From Rossellomorea aquimaris (lineage in GTDB: Bacteria; Bacillota; Bacilli; Bacillales; Bacillaceae_B), in assembly GCF_001877785.1 (NCBI RefSeq), contig NZ_MINN01000074.1, forward strand, positions 1 through 64,000: DNA of 64,000 nucleotides. The letters run 5' to 3'. Numbering within the stretch: the stretch's first letter is position 1; every line of letters starts with the position of its first letter. Below, piece by piece: positions 18,125-28,110 of the stretch. The position numbers and the translations under genes were made by a program. Under the pieces are notes generated by a model, which was not told the origin of the DNA, made no database searches, and saw only the letters and a list, made by a program, of their open reading frames with translations.

Positions 18125-21100
18125 CTACTGAGCTATTTTTTCTTCACCCTCCAATTGCTGAGTCCTCTGGCGCTTCGATTTCCTAAAGTAAAGCAATTCA
18201 TAGAACACAGGGACGACAACCAGGGTCAGCACAGTGGCGCCGGCAAGACCGCCGATGACCACAACAGCAAGCGATTTTGATACCAGACTTCCATCTTCAG
18301 TATGACCGAATAGAAGCGGAAGCATGGCACAGATGGTGGCAACCGCCGTCATCACGACTGGACGGAGACGGGTTCCGCATGCTTCGATAATCGCGTCGCG
18401 GATGATCATTGTTTCTTCGTTCTGTTTGACGCGGTCGATCAGGACGATGGCGTTCGTGACGACGATCCCGATCAGCATCAGTGCTCCGATGAGAGCTGTT
18501 GCGTCTGCAGGCACCCGGGCGATGAGCAGTCCGAGGACGGCTCCGATTGAGGCGAGCGGCAGCGTGATCAAGATGGCCAGCGGCGCTTTCAGCGTTTTAA
18601 AAGTAAGGACCATGATCAGGTAGACGATCAGGATGGAAGCAAGCATCGTCATACCTAGGTCCTTGAAGTCATCCGCCTGCTGAGCGGCTGCTCCGCCGGT
18701 ATCCAGAGATACGCCTTTCGGAAGGTCGATATCCTTAATTTCCGTAGCGATATTTTTCGAAATGACTGATAGTTTTTCCGGCTCCACTTCTGCGGTGATC
18801 CGGACATATAAGTCACCATCTTTATGCAGGACGGTGCTTGGTTTCTCTTCTTCCGTGATGGAAGCAACGTCGGTAAGCGGCTGTATGCCGGAGCTTGTAG
18901 CGATCGTCAAGTCTTTCAGGTCGGACAACGTATCCGGGTTGACGCCGGCATCCAGGTACACTGGAGTAGGTGCATCATCCAGGTTGATGGCCCCGATCGG
19001 CTGCGGATTCAGCAAGGAGCGGATCTGCATCGCTGTTTGCTGGGCATTCGCTTTCTCTGTGTTGACGTTCACCGTGAAGACAGGTGATGTTTTCTCCTGG
19101 TTGCTCGAGACTTTTTTCACTCCGTCCACTTCGCTGATTTTATCCATTAGCGTTTTTGAAGTGGTCAGAAGTTCATCGGTGTCATTTCCGACGACGTCAT
19201 AGGTGATGCTTGAGTTGGATGATCCCCCGAAGATGGACGAAGGAGAAGCGGTGATGGTCACGTCCTTTTCCTCTTTTTTCGCTTCATTCACCTGATCGAT
19301 GAAGGATTCGGCATTCCCGTCTTCCTTCATGATGACGGTATAGAAAACGGTGTCTGAATCACTCACGGCTCCGTATTGGGCATTCTCTTCACTTGAGCCG
19401 TACTGGGTAATCAGATGGTCGTATCCTTCAAACGATGAAATTTTTTCCTCGAAGTCTGTCATGCGCTGCTTCACAGTGTCTGCCGGCGTATCACTCGGGA
19501 ATTCCATCGTGACAGCGACAAAAGAAGCATCATTTGCATTGGTTGCTGCTTTTGGCAATGTGATGTAAAGGGCGATCGATCCCCCGAACACTAGAATCGC
19601 CAGCAGTATTGGAACGAATTTATGATTTAATGACCATCGCAGCACGTTCACATAACGGTGAGGCGGGCGGTGGCTTGGCATTGAAGTGTTTTTCAACATG
19701 CCGCGGCTAAGCAATGGCACGACGGTCAAGGCTACAAGCAGGGAAGCAAGTAGCGAGTACGTCACCGTCAATCCGAATGGAAGCAGGAACGCTTTCAGCG
19801 ATCCGTTGACGAGTCCCATCGGCAGGAAGACGGCCACGGTGATGAGAGTGGACGACGTGATGGCCCGCGAAACCTCCATGGTGGATTGGAGCACGTTCTG
19901 TTTCGTGATCTTCTCATTCTGGCTGCGCCGGAAGATGTTTTCGACGACGACGATGCTGTCATCGACCAGTCGCCCGACCGCCACTGCCACCCCTCCGAGA
20001 GTAAGGATGTTCAACGTGACTCCGGATAACCACAGAAGGAAAAGCGTAATGCAGAGTGATAATGGAATCGAGACGGCGGTCACGAGTGTCGGCTTGAATT
20101 TTCTCAGGAACAAAAGAATGACAAGTGTTGCGAACAGAGCACCCAGGGCCACTTCCCGCACCATACTGTTCACCGAGTTCTCCACCATTTCACCCGTTGT
20201 GAACAAAGCGGTGGCTTCGACCCCTTCATAATCGCTGTTGATTTTATCAACCGTTTCTGTCACTTGATCTCCTGCCGTAACGGCACTGGCATCACTTTCT
20301 TTAAAAAGGACGACGGCGAGCGCTTCTTTCCCGTTAACCCGCGTGATGATGTCTTCGGGCTTCACTTTTTCAACAGTTGCGATGTCTTTCAGTTTGACTT
20401 CAGGAGCATTCGGAACCTGCATTGGAACGGACAGGTTCTTCAGGGCGTCCACGGAAGTCAGATTATCCGTGACGTTGATGGTACTCTTTTGACCATCGAT
20501 GGTGGTGCTGCCGGCAGAGGTTGTAACATCCTGTCCCTGGAGCACTCCCATCACCGCGTTGACCGGGATTTGTAACTTTTCAAGCTTGTCGTGGTCAAGA
20601 TTGATTTGGACACGCGGGCTGTTTTCACCGGCGAAGGTGACTTGTGAAAGACCGGACTGCTCCTCGAACAACGGTCTGAACTCATCGTTGGCAAGATCAA
20701 TATTTTCTTTCGTCAATCCGTCATCGAATGTCACCGACACCTGACCAATCGGAATCATGGAAGTATTCAGCTGCGAAATCAGCGGCTCTCCCACTCCTTC
20801 AGGAAGACGGATTCCTTTGATCGCGTCCTCGACTTTATTCTTGGCTTCTTTCATATCGGTTTTTGAATCAAAGTTGAGTGTGACCTGGGAATATCCCTCC
20901 CCGGTCGTGGACAGGATCGATGTTTTTCCTGAAATCGACGTGACCGCCTGCTCCACGGGTTCTGTGATATTCGTTGTCATGGAACCGGCGTCATACCCCT
21001 GCGCCAGGGTGACGACCGTAACTTGCGGATTGTCCGCTTCAGGCAAAAATTCCATGGGCAGACGGAAATAACTGATGATACCGATAATCAATGTGATCAC

Positions 21101-21157
21101 GACCAAAAGGCCCATGGCTGCCTTATTGCGAAACCCCCAATTTATTAAAGCTTGCAT
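18125..21157 (-). CDS. swrC: RND-family efflux transporter, SwrC/YerP-like
   Basis: 1010 residues, the usual length for a Gram-positive ACR_tran protein. It has the canonical start (INWGFRNKAAMGLLVVITLIIGIISYFRLPMEFLPEADNPQV) and two repeats, each of one TM helix, a large extracytoplasmic loop and five to six TM helices. The TM4-type segment GGVAVAVGRLVDDSIVVVENIFR carries the acidic residues of the proton relay. In B. subtilis SwrC exports surfactin and supports swarming; substrate here is inferred. RBS is a G-run before ATG 21157. Own terminator at 18082-18103. Confidence 0.88.
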   Translation of the reverse strand: MQALINWGFRNKAAMGLLVVITLIIGIISYFRLPMEFLPEADNPQVTVVTLAQGYDAGSMTTNITEPVEQAVTSISGKTSILSTTGEGYSQVTLNFDSKTDMKEAKNKVEDAIKGIRLPEGVGEPLISQLNTSMIPIGQVSVTFDDGLTKENIDLANDEFRPLFEEQSGLSQVTFAGENSPRVQINLDHDKLEKLQIPVNAVMGVLQGQDVTTSAGSTTIDGQKSTINVTDNLTSVDALKNLSVPMQVPNAPEVKLKDIATVEKVKPEDIITRVNGKEALAVVLFKESDASAVTAGDQVTETVDKINSDYEGVEATALFTTGEMVENSVNSMVREVALGALFATLVILLFLRKFKPTLVTAVSIPLSLCITLFLLWLSGVTLNILTLGGVAVAVGRLVDDSIVVVENIFRRSQNEKITKQNVLQSTMEVSRAITSSTLITVAVFLPMGLVNGSLKAFLLPFGLTVTYSLLASLLVALTVVPLLSRGMLKNTSMPSHRPPHRYVNVLRWSLNHKFVPILLAILVFGGSIALYITLPKAATNANDASFVAVTMEFPSDTPADTVKQRMTDFEEKISSFEGYDHLITQYGSSEENAQYGAVSDSDTVFYTVIMKEDGNAESFIDQVNEAKKEEKDVTITASPSSIFGGSSNSSITYDVVGNDTDELLTTSKTLMDKISEVDGVKKVSSNQEKTSPVFTVNVNTEKANAQQTAMQIRSLLNPQPIGAINLDDAPTPVYLDAGVNPDTLSDLKDLTIATSSGIQPLTDVASITEEEKPSTVLHKDGDLYVRITAEVEPEKLSVISKNIATEIKDIDLPKGVSLDTGGAAAQQADDFKDLGMTMLASILIVYLIMVLTFKTLKAPLAILITLPLASIGAVLGLLIARVPADATALIGALMLIGIVVTNAIVLIDRVKQNEETMIIRDAIIEACGTRLRPVVMTAVATICAMLPLLFGHTEDGSLVSKSLAVVVIGGLAGATVLTLVVVPVFYELLYFRKSKRQRTQQLEGEEKIAQ

Positions 21158-21644
21158 GTGTTTCCCCCCCTAATACGGATGGTTTATTTTTCCTTATTTA
21201 TAAAGATACTGTATTGCTGCCTGATTCACAGCCTCCTCCAGGCCAATATTCACCTAGGTCTTGAGGCGTAGATCATCCTCCTTTGCTTTGGCAGAGCGGG
21301 GACGAATCTTTTTATGTACAAAATGAAAAAACATTGTTCCCCTGATAACCCAAACGAATAGCCACAAGATACATTTTACTGAGGAGCCGGGCAAGGTATT
21401 CTTAAAAGTCTGTAAAAATTTTTAAAGAACCGGCCGCCTTATCTGTTAAAATATTCCTGTTACAATATAGTATTATAGACCTAATGGTGAGCGGTGGGAA
21501 TATCGAATTGCAGGATTTTGTGAAAATAATAGGGTTTTATAAGAAAAATAGGGCGCGGCTCATCAAAAAGATTCACTATACGATTGAGTCACCTGTAAAA
21601 ACGGGCAGAAGCACCGAGGCGCGCCACCCAAAAACATCCCAAAC

Positions 21645-21779
21645 TAAAAATACATTCCACTTTCCACATTTACGTGCAGCTTTTGAAAAATACGATCCAC
21701 TTTCCACATTTACGTGCAACATTTAAAAAATACATTCCACTTTTCCTGTTTATCAACCAACTTGTCGAAAAATCTTTGT
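21645..21779 (+). repeat. R1 repeat array, copy c (5 boxes plus cap)
   Basis: TAC triplets at 21651, 21671, 21691, 21711 and 21731 (A-B-A-B-A, exactly 20 bp each), then the cap beginning TTTATCAACC with TTGTCGAA at 21762-21769. It lies in the spacer of about 1.1 kb (21158-22244) between divergent genes. That spacer also holds free-standing hairpins at about 21786-21827 (GGGACGGTT with AACCGTCCC) and 21857-21890 (AGAGTGGA...CACTCT). No gene was accepted there. Confidence 0.85.
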
Positions 21780-21970
21780 ATGATCGGGGGACGGTTTTAA
21801 AAGTAGGATGGGAACCGTCCCCGTTCTCGATGTAAATAAAGGACTTCAAAAATGATAGAGTGGAGCTGTTTTCACTCTACTTTTCTCTTTTTATTTGAAA
21901 AAACTTCACTGAACGGCCGCAATCATGATGAAAAGCAGGAAAAAGTGAAGCCCGGATAACCTCGAATTAA

Positions 21971-22061
21971 ACATAAGAGCCACTTTCAGGATTTACGAGC
22001 CACATTCAAAAAATGCAAGCCACTTTTTCCCTTTTTCAAGCCACTTGTCGAAAAATCTTTG
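21971..22061 (+). repeat. R1 repeat array, copy d (3 boxes plus cap)
   Basis: Boxes at 21974, 21994 and 22014 (TAA/TAC/TGC at the TAC position), 20 bp apart, each followed by (G/A)AGCC, then the cap with TTGTCGAA at 22045-22052. Its boxes share AGCCAC rather than the TTCCAC of copy c, so variation is concerted within a copy. Confidence 0.8.
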
Positions 22062-22093
22062 AGGCATCGGTATAAGCTGAATTGCCGCGAAGA

Positions 22094-22125
22094 TTCCAGG
22101 ATGCGGGATGAGGACCATCCTGGAA
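22094..22125. repeat. 10-bp stem hairpin upstream of ECF operon
   Basis: TTCCAGGATG and CATCCTGGAA form a perfect stem around a 12-base loop, about 120 bp before the sigma factor start. It could be a terminator-like or regulatory hairpin; there is no T-tract. Confidence 0.45.
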
Positions 22126-22244
22126 ACTGCATATTTTTGAACGTATGTATCAACTTACATGATATGATTTTCAAGAAAAATACATAAATTTGAAACTTTT
22201 CTACCGAATAGATCCCACTAATGAGTAAAGGGGGGCAAAAACAG

Positions 22245-22784
22245 GTGCAAAATGATAGTAACCGTCTCATAAAAAAAGCAATAAAAGGGAATAAGAATGC
22301 TTTTGAAAAGTTAGTTCAGGAGCATTACGAAAGAATCTACAGGACCGCTTATCTGTATGTGCACAACGAAGAGGATGCCTTGGATGTCGTCCAGGAAGCA
22401 GCCTATCAGGCCTATAAATCGATCCATTCGTTGAAACAACCTGAGTATTTCTTGACCTGGCTGACGAGGATCGTGATCCACTGTGCGGTGGATGTGATCA
22501 GAAAGCGAGAAAAAGTGGTGTCGATGAACGATGAGTATTTGTACAACCTGCCGGATGGATCAACTCCAGACATTGAGGGGTCTTCACAGTTGTTACAGGC
22601 CATTGGGCAGCTGAAACACAATCACCGAACCGCCATTATCCTATTCTACTATCATGACTATTCCATCAAGACGATCAGCACTGTGATGGACATCCCGGAG
22701 AACACCGTGAAAACGTACTTAAGCAGGGGTAAGGCCGAGTTGAAAAAGGTTTATGAAAAAGAGGAGGAAAGATCTCATGGATAA
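22245..22784 (+). CDS. ECF-type RNA polymerase sigma factor
   Basis: 179 residues from GTG 22245, preferred over ATG 22221 because the G-rich RBS AAAGGGGGGC falls between them, nine bases before GTG. Region 2 reads [43 protein letters not shown] (Sigma70_r2 with the DALDVVQE core). Region 4 reads [40 protein letters not shown], a helix-turn-helix for the -35 box. It overlaps the following gene by eight bases, the usual sigma/anti-sigma arrangement. Confidence 0.9.
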   Translation: MQNDSNRLIKKAIKGNKNAFEKLVQEHYERIYRTAYLYVHNEEDALDVVQEAAYQAYKSIHSLKQPEYFLTWLTRIVIHCAVDVIRKREKVVSMNDEYLYNLPDGSTPDIEGSSQLLQAIGQLKHNHRTAIILFYYHDYSIKTISTVMDIPENTVKTYLSRGKAELKKVYEKEEERSHG

Positions 22785-24192
22785 CAATGAATTCAAAAGT
22801 ACAGTTGAAGAAATACCGGTGCCGAAAGAAAAAGTATTGAATGCCATTTCCAATGGGATCAACCGGGACGGGAAAAGTGGTCATGGAAAGAAAAAGAAGA
22901 TACTTGCCGGTGCAGCCTCTGCAGCCGCTGTCCTTGGAATCACAATTGCATCCGGTTTTGTAAGTCCTGCGATGAATAATGTCTTGGCAAACGCTCCGTT
23001 AATCGGCGGGATTTATCAAGAATTTAACGATCAAAGGGGTGTGGAGCTCGCCAGTCAGAATGCCGTCACCGAGCTGGATCAAGCTGTTACGAAAAATGGA
23101 GTGACAGTCAAATTGACAAGCGCTTACTTTGATGGCAGTGTCGTGTCCATCACAGGTTTTGTAGACGACGGGGTTGAGAAAGGTCGTAACGAAGAAGGCG
23201 AAGTCAGCTTTGATGTGAACTTTGAAAACAATAAGGGAGACAATGATCCCTGGTTGAACGGTCAGTCAAGGGATATCCGAAAAGTGGATAATGGGTACAA
23301 CTTTCAATGGAAAATGGACTATCCCCATCAAGCATTCAAGGAGGATTTCAGTCTTCCGGTGACAATCCATAACATCAACGGTATTCAGGGGGAGTGGAAG
23401 TTTGATATTCCGGTCAGGCAGGAGCTGAATAGCGCCGTTGCTATTGATCAAGCCCACGAGTACCCGGACAAGGGGAACATCATCCGGATTAAAGAAATCC
23501 TTACCGCAAAAGAATCGTCTTCCCTTGTTTACGAAACCACTCAAAAATACAAGTTTGACAACATAAGGATTTCAAAAGCGGTTGATGAAAAAGGGAATGA
23601 GTACAGATTTGGAAACCAAACGATACTCGAGGAGTCGGAGCTGGAAGGTGATTATCACAGTACCGTGCGGACAGAAATGACCAAGCTGAAGGCCGATGCG
23701 ACTTCCCTGACTTTTTATCCTCAGGTAAATATAGCAGCTCCAAGAGAAGAGCAGCTGCTGGATAAGAAGACATTCACGTTAAAAAGCGAACGCTTGAATT
23801 TAGGCCTGCAAGTAAATGACGTCATTCAGCAAGGAGATCAATTAGTCGTGGATTATCAACTTACCGGCCTTCCAAAGAACATAAGTGAACATAAACAGGA
23901 AGTCATCGATCATAATTTGGGGTATGCGTTCTGGCTGGTCGATAAAGAGTATGTATCAAAAATTGACCCGGACAATCCGTATCCGCCTAAGAATCATGGG
24001 ATTACGTTAAACAAAGTGAAGGTTATTGATAAAGCCACTGCACATTACCAATCCACATTCGATTTGAATGGAGAAGACAACATACAGGACTTTAATCTAG
24101 AAGACACGGTCCTCATGTTTGAATTTTCATCGTTTGTTTCTTCTGAGGAGTTGAAACCATTTACGGTTGAGGTCCCTGAGGTGGATGAATAA
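22777..24192 (+). CDS. DUF4179 membrane protein, probable anti-sigma factor
   Basis: 471 residues from ATG 22777 (GAGGAGG at 22761-22767). The N-terminal about 40 residues are cytoplasmic, then one TM helix ([21 protein letters not shown]), then the DUF4179 region ([23 protein letters not shown]) and a large extracytoplasmic beta-rich part. Proteins of this family next to ECF sigma genes act as membrane anti-sigma factors that release sigma on an envelope signal. The signal is unknown. A hairpin with a T7 run follows the gene. Confidence 0.85.
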   Translation: MDNNEFKSTVEEIPVPKEKVLNAISNGINRDGKSGHGKKKKILAGAASAAAVLGITIASGFVSPAMNNVLANAPLIGGIYQEFNDQRGVELASQNAVTELDQAVTKNGVTVKLTSAYFDGSVVSITGFVDDGVEKGRNEEGEVSFDVNFENNKGDNDPWLNGQSRDIRKVDNGYNFQWKMDYPHQAFKEDFSLPVTIHNINGIQGEWKFDIPVRQELNSAVAIDQAHEYPDKGNIIRIKEILTAKESSSLVYETTQKYKFDNIRISKAVDEKGNEYRFGNQTILEESELEGDYHSTVRTEMTKLKADATSLTFYPQVNIAAPREEQLLDKKTFTLKSERLNLGLQVNDVIQQGDQLVVDYQLTGLPKNISEHKQEVIDHNLGYAFWLVDKEYVSKIDPDNPYPPKNHGITLNKVKVIDKATAHYQSTFDLNGEDNIQDFNLEDTVLMFEFSSFVSSEELKPFTVEVPEVDE

Positions 24193-24215
24193 ATAGTAGG
24201 GACAGGAAGAAAAGC

Positions 24216-24255
24216 AGGGTGGTGACTTTTAAGGGTCATCGCCCCATTTTTTTGT
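24216..24255 (+). terminator. Intrinsic terminator after anti-sigma gene
   Basis: GGGTGGTGAC pairs with GTCATCGCCC (with G-T pairs) around TTTTAAGG, followed by CATTTTTTT. Confidence 0.7.
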
Positions 24256-24285
24256 GTGAAAATTATCTTGAGTTAGTTGTCCTGT

Positions 24286-24303
24286 TTTGAAATAATTGGT
24301 AGT
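24286..24303 (+). repeat. Recurrent 18-mer, copy 2
   Basis: TTTGAAATAATTGGTAGT, identical to 5072-5089, 42 bp before the ATG at 24345. Confidence 0.6.
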
Positions 24304-24344
24304 GAGTTTAAAAATTTCAAGGGGAAAGCAAAGGGGGAAATGTT

Positions 24345-24695
24345 ATGTCAAAACCAATCGTCAATCAAATCGGGGCTGCCTTCATTCCTGTGAGTGATAT
24401 TGAAAGGGCAAGGGACTGGTATTGCGACATATTGGGAGTACCGGCAGATGGGGAGATTTTATTCGGTCACCTGTACATACTGCCCATGAACGGAACGGAC
24501 ATTGTACTCGACAGCAAAATTTATTCAGAGGAAACGATCTATAAAGCACCGCCTTTCCATCTCAACACCAATGATATCGAAGAAGCCTATGAATACATGA
24601 AAAGCAAAAACGTAGAACTCACAACCGGCATTGAAGGGAACTGGTTCAATTTTAGGGATCCGGACGGGAATCATTTGATGATTTGTCAGTGTTAG
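24345..24695 (+). CDS. VOC family protein
   Basis: 116 residues, one VOC module. IGAAFIPVSDIERARDWYCDILG is the first half-site and NWFNFRDPDGNHLMICQC the last strand with the conserved DPDGN. Fold members include glyoxalase I, fosfomycin-thiol transferases and dioxygenases. Substrate unknown. AAGGGGGAAA lies before the ATG. Confidence 0.83.
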   Translation: MSKPIVNQIGAAFIPVSDIERARDWYCDILGVPADGEILFGHLYILPMNGTDIVLDSKIYSEETIYKAPPFHLNTNDIEEAYEYMKSKNVELTTGIEGNWFNFRDPDGNHLMICQC

Positions 24696-24746
24696 GAGGT
24701 TCACTGAACGGGGATACAAGCATAAAGATGTAGGCAGGGGATATCT

Positions 24747-25175
24747 GTGCATCCAATAACCGTAATAGAGATTTTAATGTCTGCTGCTCTGATTCTTATT
24801 CTTTTTGTTACCGCCATTTTAATGCCGGCAAAGATAAGAAAGTTGAGTATCATTGCTGCTTTCTCCGCCACTGTACTCATACTGTTATTCTTTACTTTTC
24901 GTCCCTTTTGGATCGATTATCAGGTATCCAGGAAGACAGAACAGCTCAATCAATATCTTGAAGGAAAGTACCCCGGTCAAGAATGGGAAGTCAGCCGTCG
25001 AATCGGGAGGCAGTACAACCCTTATCATATGATGGTGGAGTTCGAAAACGAAAAAGGGTGGACGTATACTTACTCTGTTGTAGATGAAAAAAATATATGT
25101 CAAAGCGTTTGGACACCTCCGGAGGGCAGGCTGCCAAATGAAGGGGAACATTTTGAACATGACGATTGTGATTGA
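24747..25175 (+). CDS. Membrane protein of unknown function
   Basis: 142 residues from GTG 24747. Two TM helices (about 7-25 and 33-52) are followed by a soluble C-terminal domain (YQVSRKTEQLNQYLEGKYPGQEWEVSRRIGRQ, DEKNICQSVWTPPEG) with an acidic end. It loosely recalls DUF3139-type proteins of Bacillus; not certain. Confidence 0.65.
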   Translation: MHPITVIEILMSAALILILFVTAILMPAKIRKLSIIAAFSATVLILLFFTFRPFWIDYQVSRKTEQLNQYLEGKYPGQEWEVSRRIGRQYNPYHMMVEFENEKGWTYTYSVVDEKNICQSVWTPPEGRLPNEGEHFEHDDCD

Positions 25176-25219
25176 ATGCCTTTAGCAGTGGATGGGAAGG
25201 TTTACAGCTTTTTTATTTA

Positions 25220-25410
25220 GGCTCTTTTCGCATGCTTTGTTGTGTTACACACTAGGAAATACCGGAACGTGGGTATTTTCGGCTTGTCCGTCAGTCTGTT
25301 GTTTGAACTTGAGTTCGGAAAGAGCACGTCCACAAGCTATAATCAGGCTGCAAGCCAATTTACGAAAAGCAACAATCGTTTAGTCTGCGAAAAGAGCTTT
25401 CTGAAAACAG
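25220..25410 (+). repeat. R3 element, copy B (intact, inverted ends)
   Basis: A 191-bp relative of 17575-17746. The termini GCTCTTTTCGCA (25221-25232) and TGCGAAAAGAGC (25385-25396) are perfect inverted repeats, and the inner stem AAATACC...GGTATTT is kept. It has no coding capacity of its own. It could be a MITE-like or structured RNA element. Short ORFs crossing it are artefacts. Confidence 0.75.
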
Positions 25411-25576
25411 ATTATAAAACACTTGTTCGTATTATTCAAACTTCTTCCTTTACTTTCGTCATGTCTGGATTCAACATTAAATAAAGGAATAGAACAAACT
25501 CAGGTTACCCCGACTTCACCTCCACCAAAGCGTTTTGATGTTATCCCCTAGGTTTGCATCTTTCTATGTCTAACAT

Positions 25577-25609
25577 TTAAGAATTAATTAAGAACTACAT
25601 AAGAATTCG
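25577..25609 (+). promoter_or_regulatory. Triple 11-bp direct repeat, candidate response-regulator operator
   Basis: TTAAGAATTAA, TTAAGAACTAC and ATAAGAATTCG follow each other head to tail with an exact 11-bp period. That is the usual spacing of OmpR/PhoP-class response-regulator half-sites. The third repeat overlaps the -35 position of a -10 box TACAAT at 25625-25630, as expected for an activator site. It stands 78 bp before the membrane-protein gene and is probably used by the regulator encoded at 27394. Confidence 0.6.
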
Positions 25610-25686
25610 TTTAGATTTGCTCCTTACAATGAGTACATGTCAGCCGATGCGGCGGCAAAAACGTGCATTGATAAGGAGTTTTTAGA

Positions 25687-26208
25687 ATGGCAAAAAAAGT
25701 AGGTTATTACTCAGTTTTATCCCACCTCTGGATTCAGTGGATCATGCTGGGGGGCATCTTGCTTAATACGTTTATGGTTTATCCGAATATTTTCCACAAC
25801 GTACCTGAGACATTGGAATCATCCATGGATTGGATGCAGATTGCAAGCCCCCATACTTATTTTCCGCCTTTGGGATTCGTCAGTATCCTGACAGGTGTTC
25901 TGGCAGGAATCTTTGTATGGAAAGTGAAACCGGCAAGAAAATGGGTCCTCTTCAGCCTGCTGGCAATCATATTGGAAGGGGCAGCCTCCATCGTGTTTGA
26001 GTGGCCGCGGAATGAAATCATGTTTATTAAAGGTGCTGATGTCCATTCTGTTGAATTTCTAAAACAGACGGTGAAGGAATTCAAGATCGTGCATTGGTTC
26101 AGGGTCATGTGTAATATCTTCGGATCACTTTTCATCTTCATAGGATTTATTAAGTTTGATCGTTTTATGACAGCAAAAAAAATTAATCAAAGTGAAGTTA
26201 GTAAATAA
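25687..26208 (+). CDS. Four-TM membrane protein
   Basis: 173 residues with four predicted TM helices (about 15-33, 55-78, 85-104, 132-155) and a basic C-terminus. The pattern (IMLGGILLNTFMVYPNIFH, EWPRNEIMF) recalls DUF1772/anthrone-oxygenase-like membrane proteins, but I am not sure. It is first in the line leading to a two-component system and is probably its target or partner. Confidence 0.65.
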   Translation: MAKKVGYYSVLSHLWIQWIMLGGILLNTFMVYPNIFHNVPETLESSMDWMQIASPHTYFPPLGFVSILTGVLAGIFVWKVKPARKWVLFSLLAIILEGAASIVFEWPRNEIMFIKGADVHSVEFLKQTVKEFKIVHWFRVMCNIFGSLFIFIGFIKFDRFMTAKKINQSEVSK

Positions 26209-26312
26209 TATGTATGCTTGCCGGACCATCCGCTGTTGGAAACTGGATAAATGTCCAGCTTTTCCGATACTTACAAGGAACATGTAAGTGTGAACGAGGA
26301 GGTGATGGAGCG

Positions 26313-27422
26313 GTGTCCATAAAGAAAAAACTGATTTTATCCAATATCGGAATGATTGTCATACCGATTCTCTGTTTAATCATTGTTGAACTCGCTGCCG
26401 GGTATTTGTTTTTCTATCTGCTTGGAAGGGAGCCTGAAGGGGATGACATGCAAGTCTTTCAAACGTTTCGTTTTGGGGCCATGATCGTGATACTGGTCAT
26501 CACCAACGGCACCCTGACCTATTCTATTTCAAGGAGTATCCTTGAGCCGATAAAGAAATTATCCATGGCGGCAAAAAAGATCAGTGAAGGCGAACTCGAT
26601 TACAGCTGTGCTTCAGGTCAAAAGGATGAGCTGGGTCAATTATCCAATACCTTTGAAGACATGAGGCTGAAACTGAAGGAAGCAGCAGCAGTTCAACATC
26701 AGTACGAGCTGAATCGCCAGGAACTCATTGCCAGTATTTCGCATGATTTAAAGACTCCATTGACCTCGATCAAAGGGTACGTCAGCGGTATTCAGGATGG
26801 TGTGGCGGGCACTCCTGAGAAGCTGCATCGCTATCTGTCCAAGATTGAAAAAAATGCTGATGATATGCATGCGCTCATTGATGAACTGTTTCTCTATTCC
26901 AAACTGGACCTTGAACAAATGCCATTTACGTTTGAAAAAGTAAAACTAGACGATTATTTTAGTGATTTCATTGAAGAACTTTCAATAACGCTTGAAAAAG
27001 ACCACGGTAAAGCAGTACTGATCCATGACCCGCTGCAATCCTATCTCGTGGAAGCGGACAGGGAAAAATTAAACAGGGTCGTCATGAATATCACACAAAA
27101 CAGTCTGAAGTATATGGATAAATCAGTGAAAGAAATTCAGGTCATCCTTAGTGAAAGCAGGGATGAGGTCCAGGTGGAAATCAAAGATAATGGGAGCGGA
27201 ATCCCGAAAAAGGATATCGCCCATATCTTTGACAGCTTCTACCGGACGGACGAATCGAGAAATTCAGCCACGGGCGGCACCGGGCTCGGGCTCTCGATTG
27301 CCAAAAAAATCATCGAAAACCACGGCGGGAAAATCTGGGCAGTGAGTGAGCCGGGAGTGGGGACGAGTATTTATTTTACTATGAAAAAGGTGAATGAGCG
27401 TGCAGAAAATATTGATTATTGA
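26313..27422 (+). CDS. Sensor histidine kinase, two-TM with HAMP
   Basis: 369 residues from GTG 26313, set by GAGGAGGTGA (26296-26305); the longer form from 26214 is unlikely. TM helices at about 7-32 and 50-72 frame a very short external loop, typical of intramembrane-sensing kinases. Then come HAMP (RSILEPIKKLSMAAKKISEGELDY), the H-box SISHDLKTPLTSIKGY, and HATPase_c with IDELFLYSKLDLEQM, NITQNSLKYMDKS, DNGSGIP and GGTGLGLSI. It overlaps the regulator gene by 29 bp. Confidence 0.9.
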   Translation: MSIKKKLILSNIGMIVIPILCLIIVELAAGYLFFYLLGREPEGDDMQVFQTFRFGAMIVILVITNGTLTYSISRSILEPIKKLSMAAKKISEGELDYSCASGQKDELGQLSNTFEDMRLKLKEAAAVQHQYELNRQELIASISHDLKTPLTSIKGYVSGIQDGVAGTPEKLHRYLSKIEKNADDMHALIDELFLYSKLDLEQMPFTFEKVKLDDYFSDFIEELSITLEKDHGKAVLIHDPLQSYLVEADREKLNRVVMNITQNSLKYMDKSVKEIQVILSESRDEVQVEIKDNGSGIPKKDIAHIFDSFYRTDESRNSATGGTGLGLSIAKKIIENHGGKIWAVSEPGVGTSIYFTMKKVNERAENIDY

Positions 27423-28089
27423 AGACGAGACGGATATAGCTGAACTGGAGAGGGATTATCTGGAGGTTAACGGTTTTGACAGTGATATCGCTTTGACCGG
27501 GGAGGAAGGACTGAACCTGGCAAGGACTCATTCTTACAGCCTTATTTTATTAGACCTGATGCTTCCGGGTATCGACGGATTTGAATTATGCAAAAAGCTG
27601 CGGGAATTCCTGGATATCCCGATTCTCATGGTGACCGCACGAAAAGAAGACATTGATAAAATCAGGGGATTCGACCGCGGGGCGGATGATTATATCGTGA
27701 AGCCCTTTACACCAAGTGAGCTTGTCGCAAGGGTGAAAGCGCATATTTCACGATATGACCGGTTAATCAATCGTGAAGCCCGGAAAAATGAGATCGAGAT
27801 CAGGAACATCAGGGTGGACCTCGATTCCCGGAGAGTATTCTTCGACAATGAAGAAAAAGCATTTACCGCAAAAGAGTTCGATTTATTGGTGTTCCTGGCA
27901 ACCCATCCTGACAGAGTCTTCAGTAAAGAACATCTATTCGAGCGGATCTGGGGATATGACTCGCTCGGGGACATCACGACGGTCACCGTCCACATCAGGA
28001 AAATCCGGGAGAAGATCGAGCAGGATCCCGCGGAACCTGAATTAATTGAAACCATTTGGGGCGTAGGCTACCGATTTAAAATGGAATAG
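27394..28089 (+). CDS. OmpR/PhoB-family response regulator
   Basis: 231 residues. The receiver domain has acidic residues IIEDE, phospho-acceptor Asp in LLDLMLPG (about residue 52) and Lys in VKPF. The C-terminal winged helix (FTAKEFDLLVFLATHPDRVFSKEHLFERIWGYDSLGDITTVTVHIRKIREKIE-like) is the OmpR DNA-binding type. It pairs with the kinase just upstream. Candidate target: the triple 11-bp repeat at 25577-25609 ahead of this operon. Confidence 0.92.
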   Translation: MSVQKILIIEDETDIAELERDYLEVNGFDSDIALTGEEGLNLARTHSYSLILLDLMLPGIDGFELCKKLREFLDIPILMVTARKEDIDKIRGFDRGADDYIVKPFTPSELVARVKAHISRYDRLINREARKNEIEIRNIRVDLDSRRVFFDNEEKAFTAKEFDLLVFLATHPDRVFSKEHLFERIWGYDSLGDITTVTVHIRKIREKIEQDPAEPELIETIWGVGYRFKME

Positions 28090-28110
28090 GAATGGGGAGG
28101 GGTCCTGAAA

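Noticed and set aside
21484-21726. 80-codon ORF upstream of the ECF operon
   Set aside because: Its second half is R1 repeat sequence and there is no convincing RBS.
25192-25484. Two short ORFs after the membrane-protein gene
   Set aside because: Both run through the non-coding R3 element.
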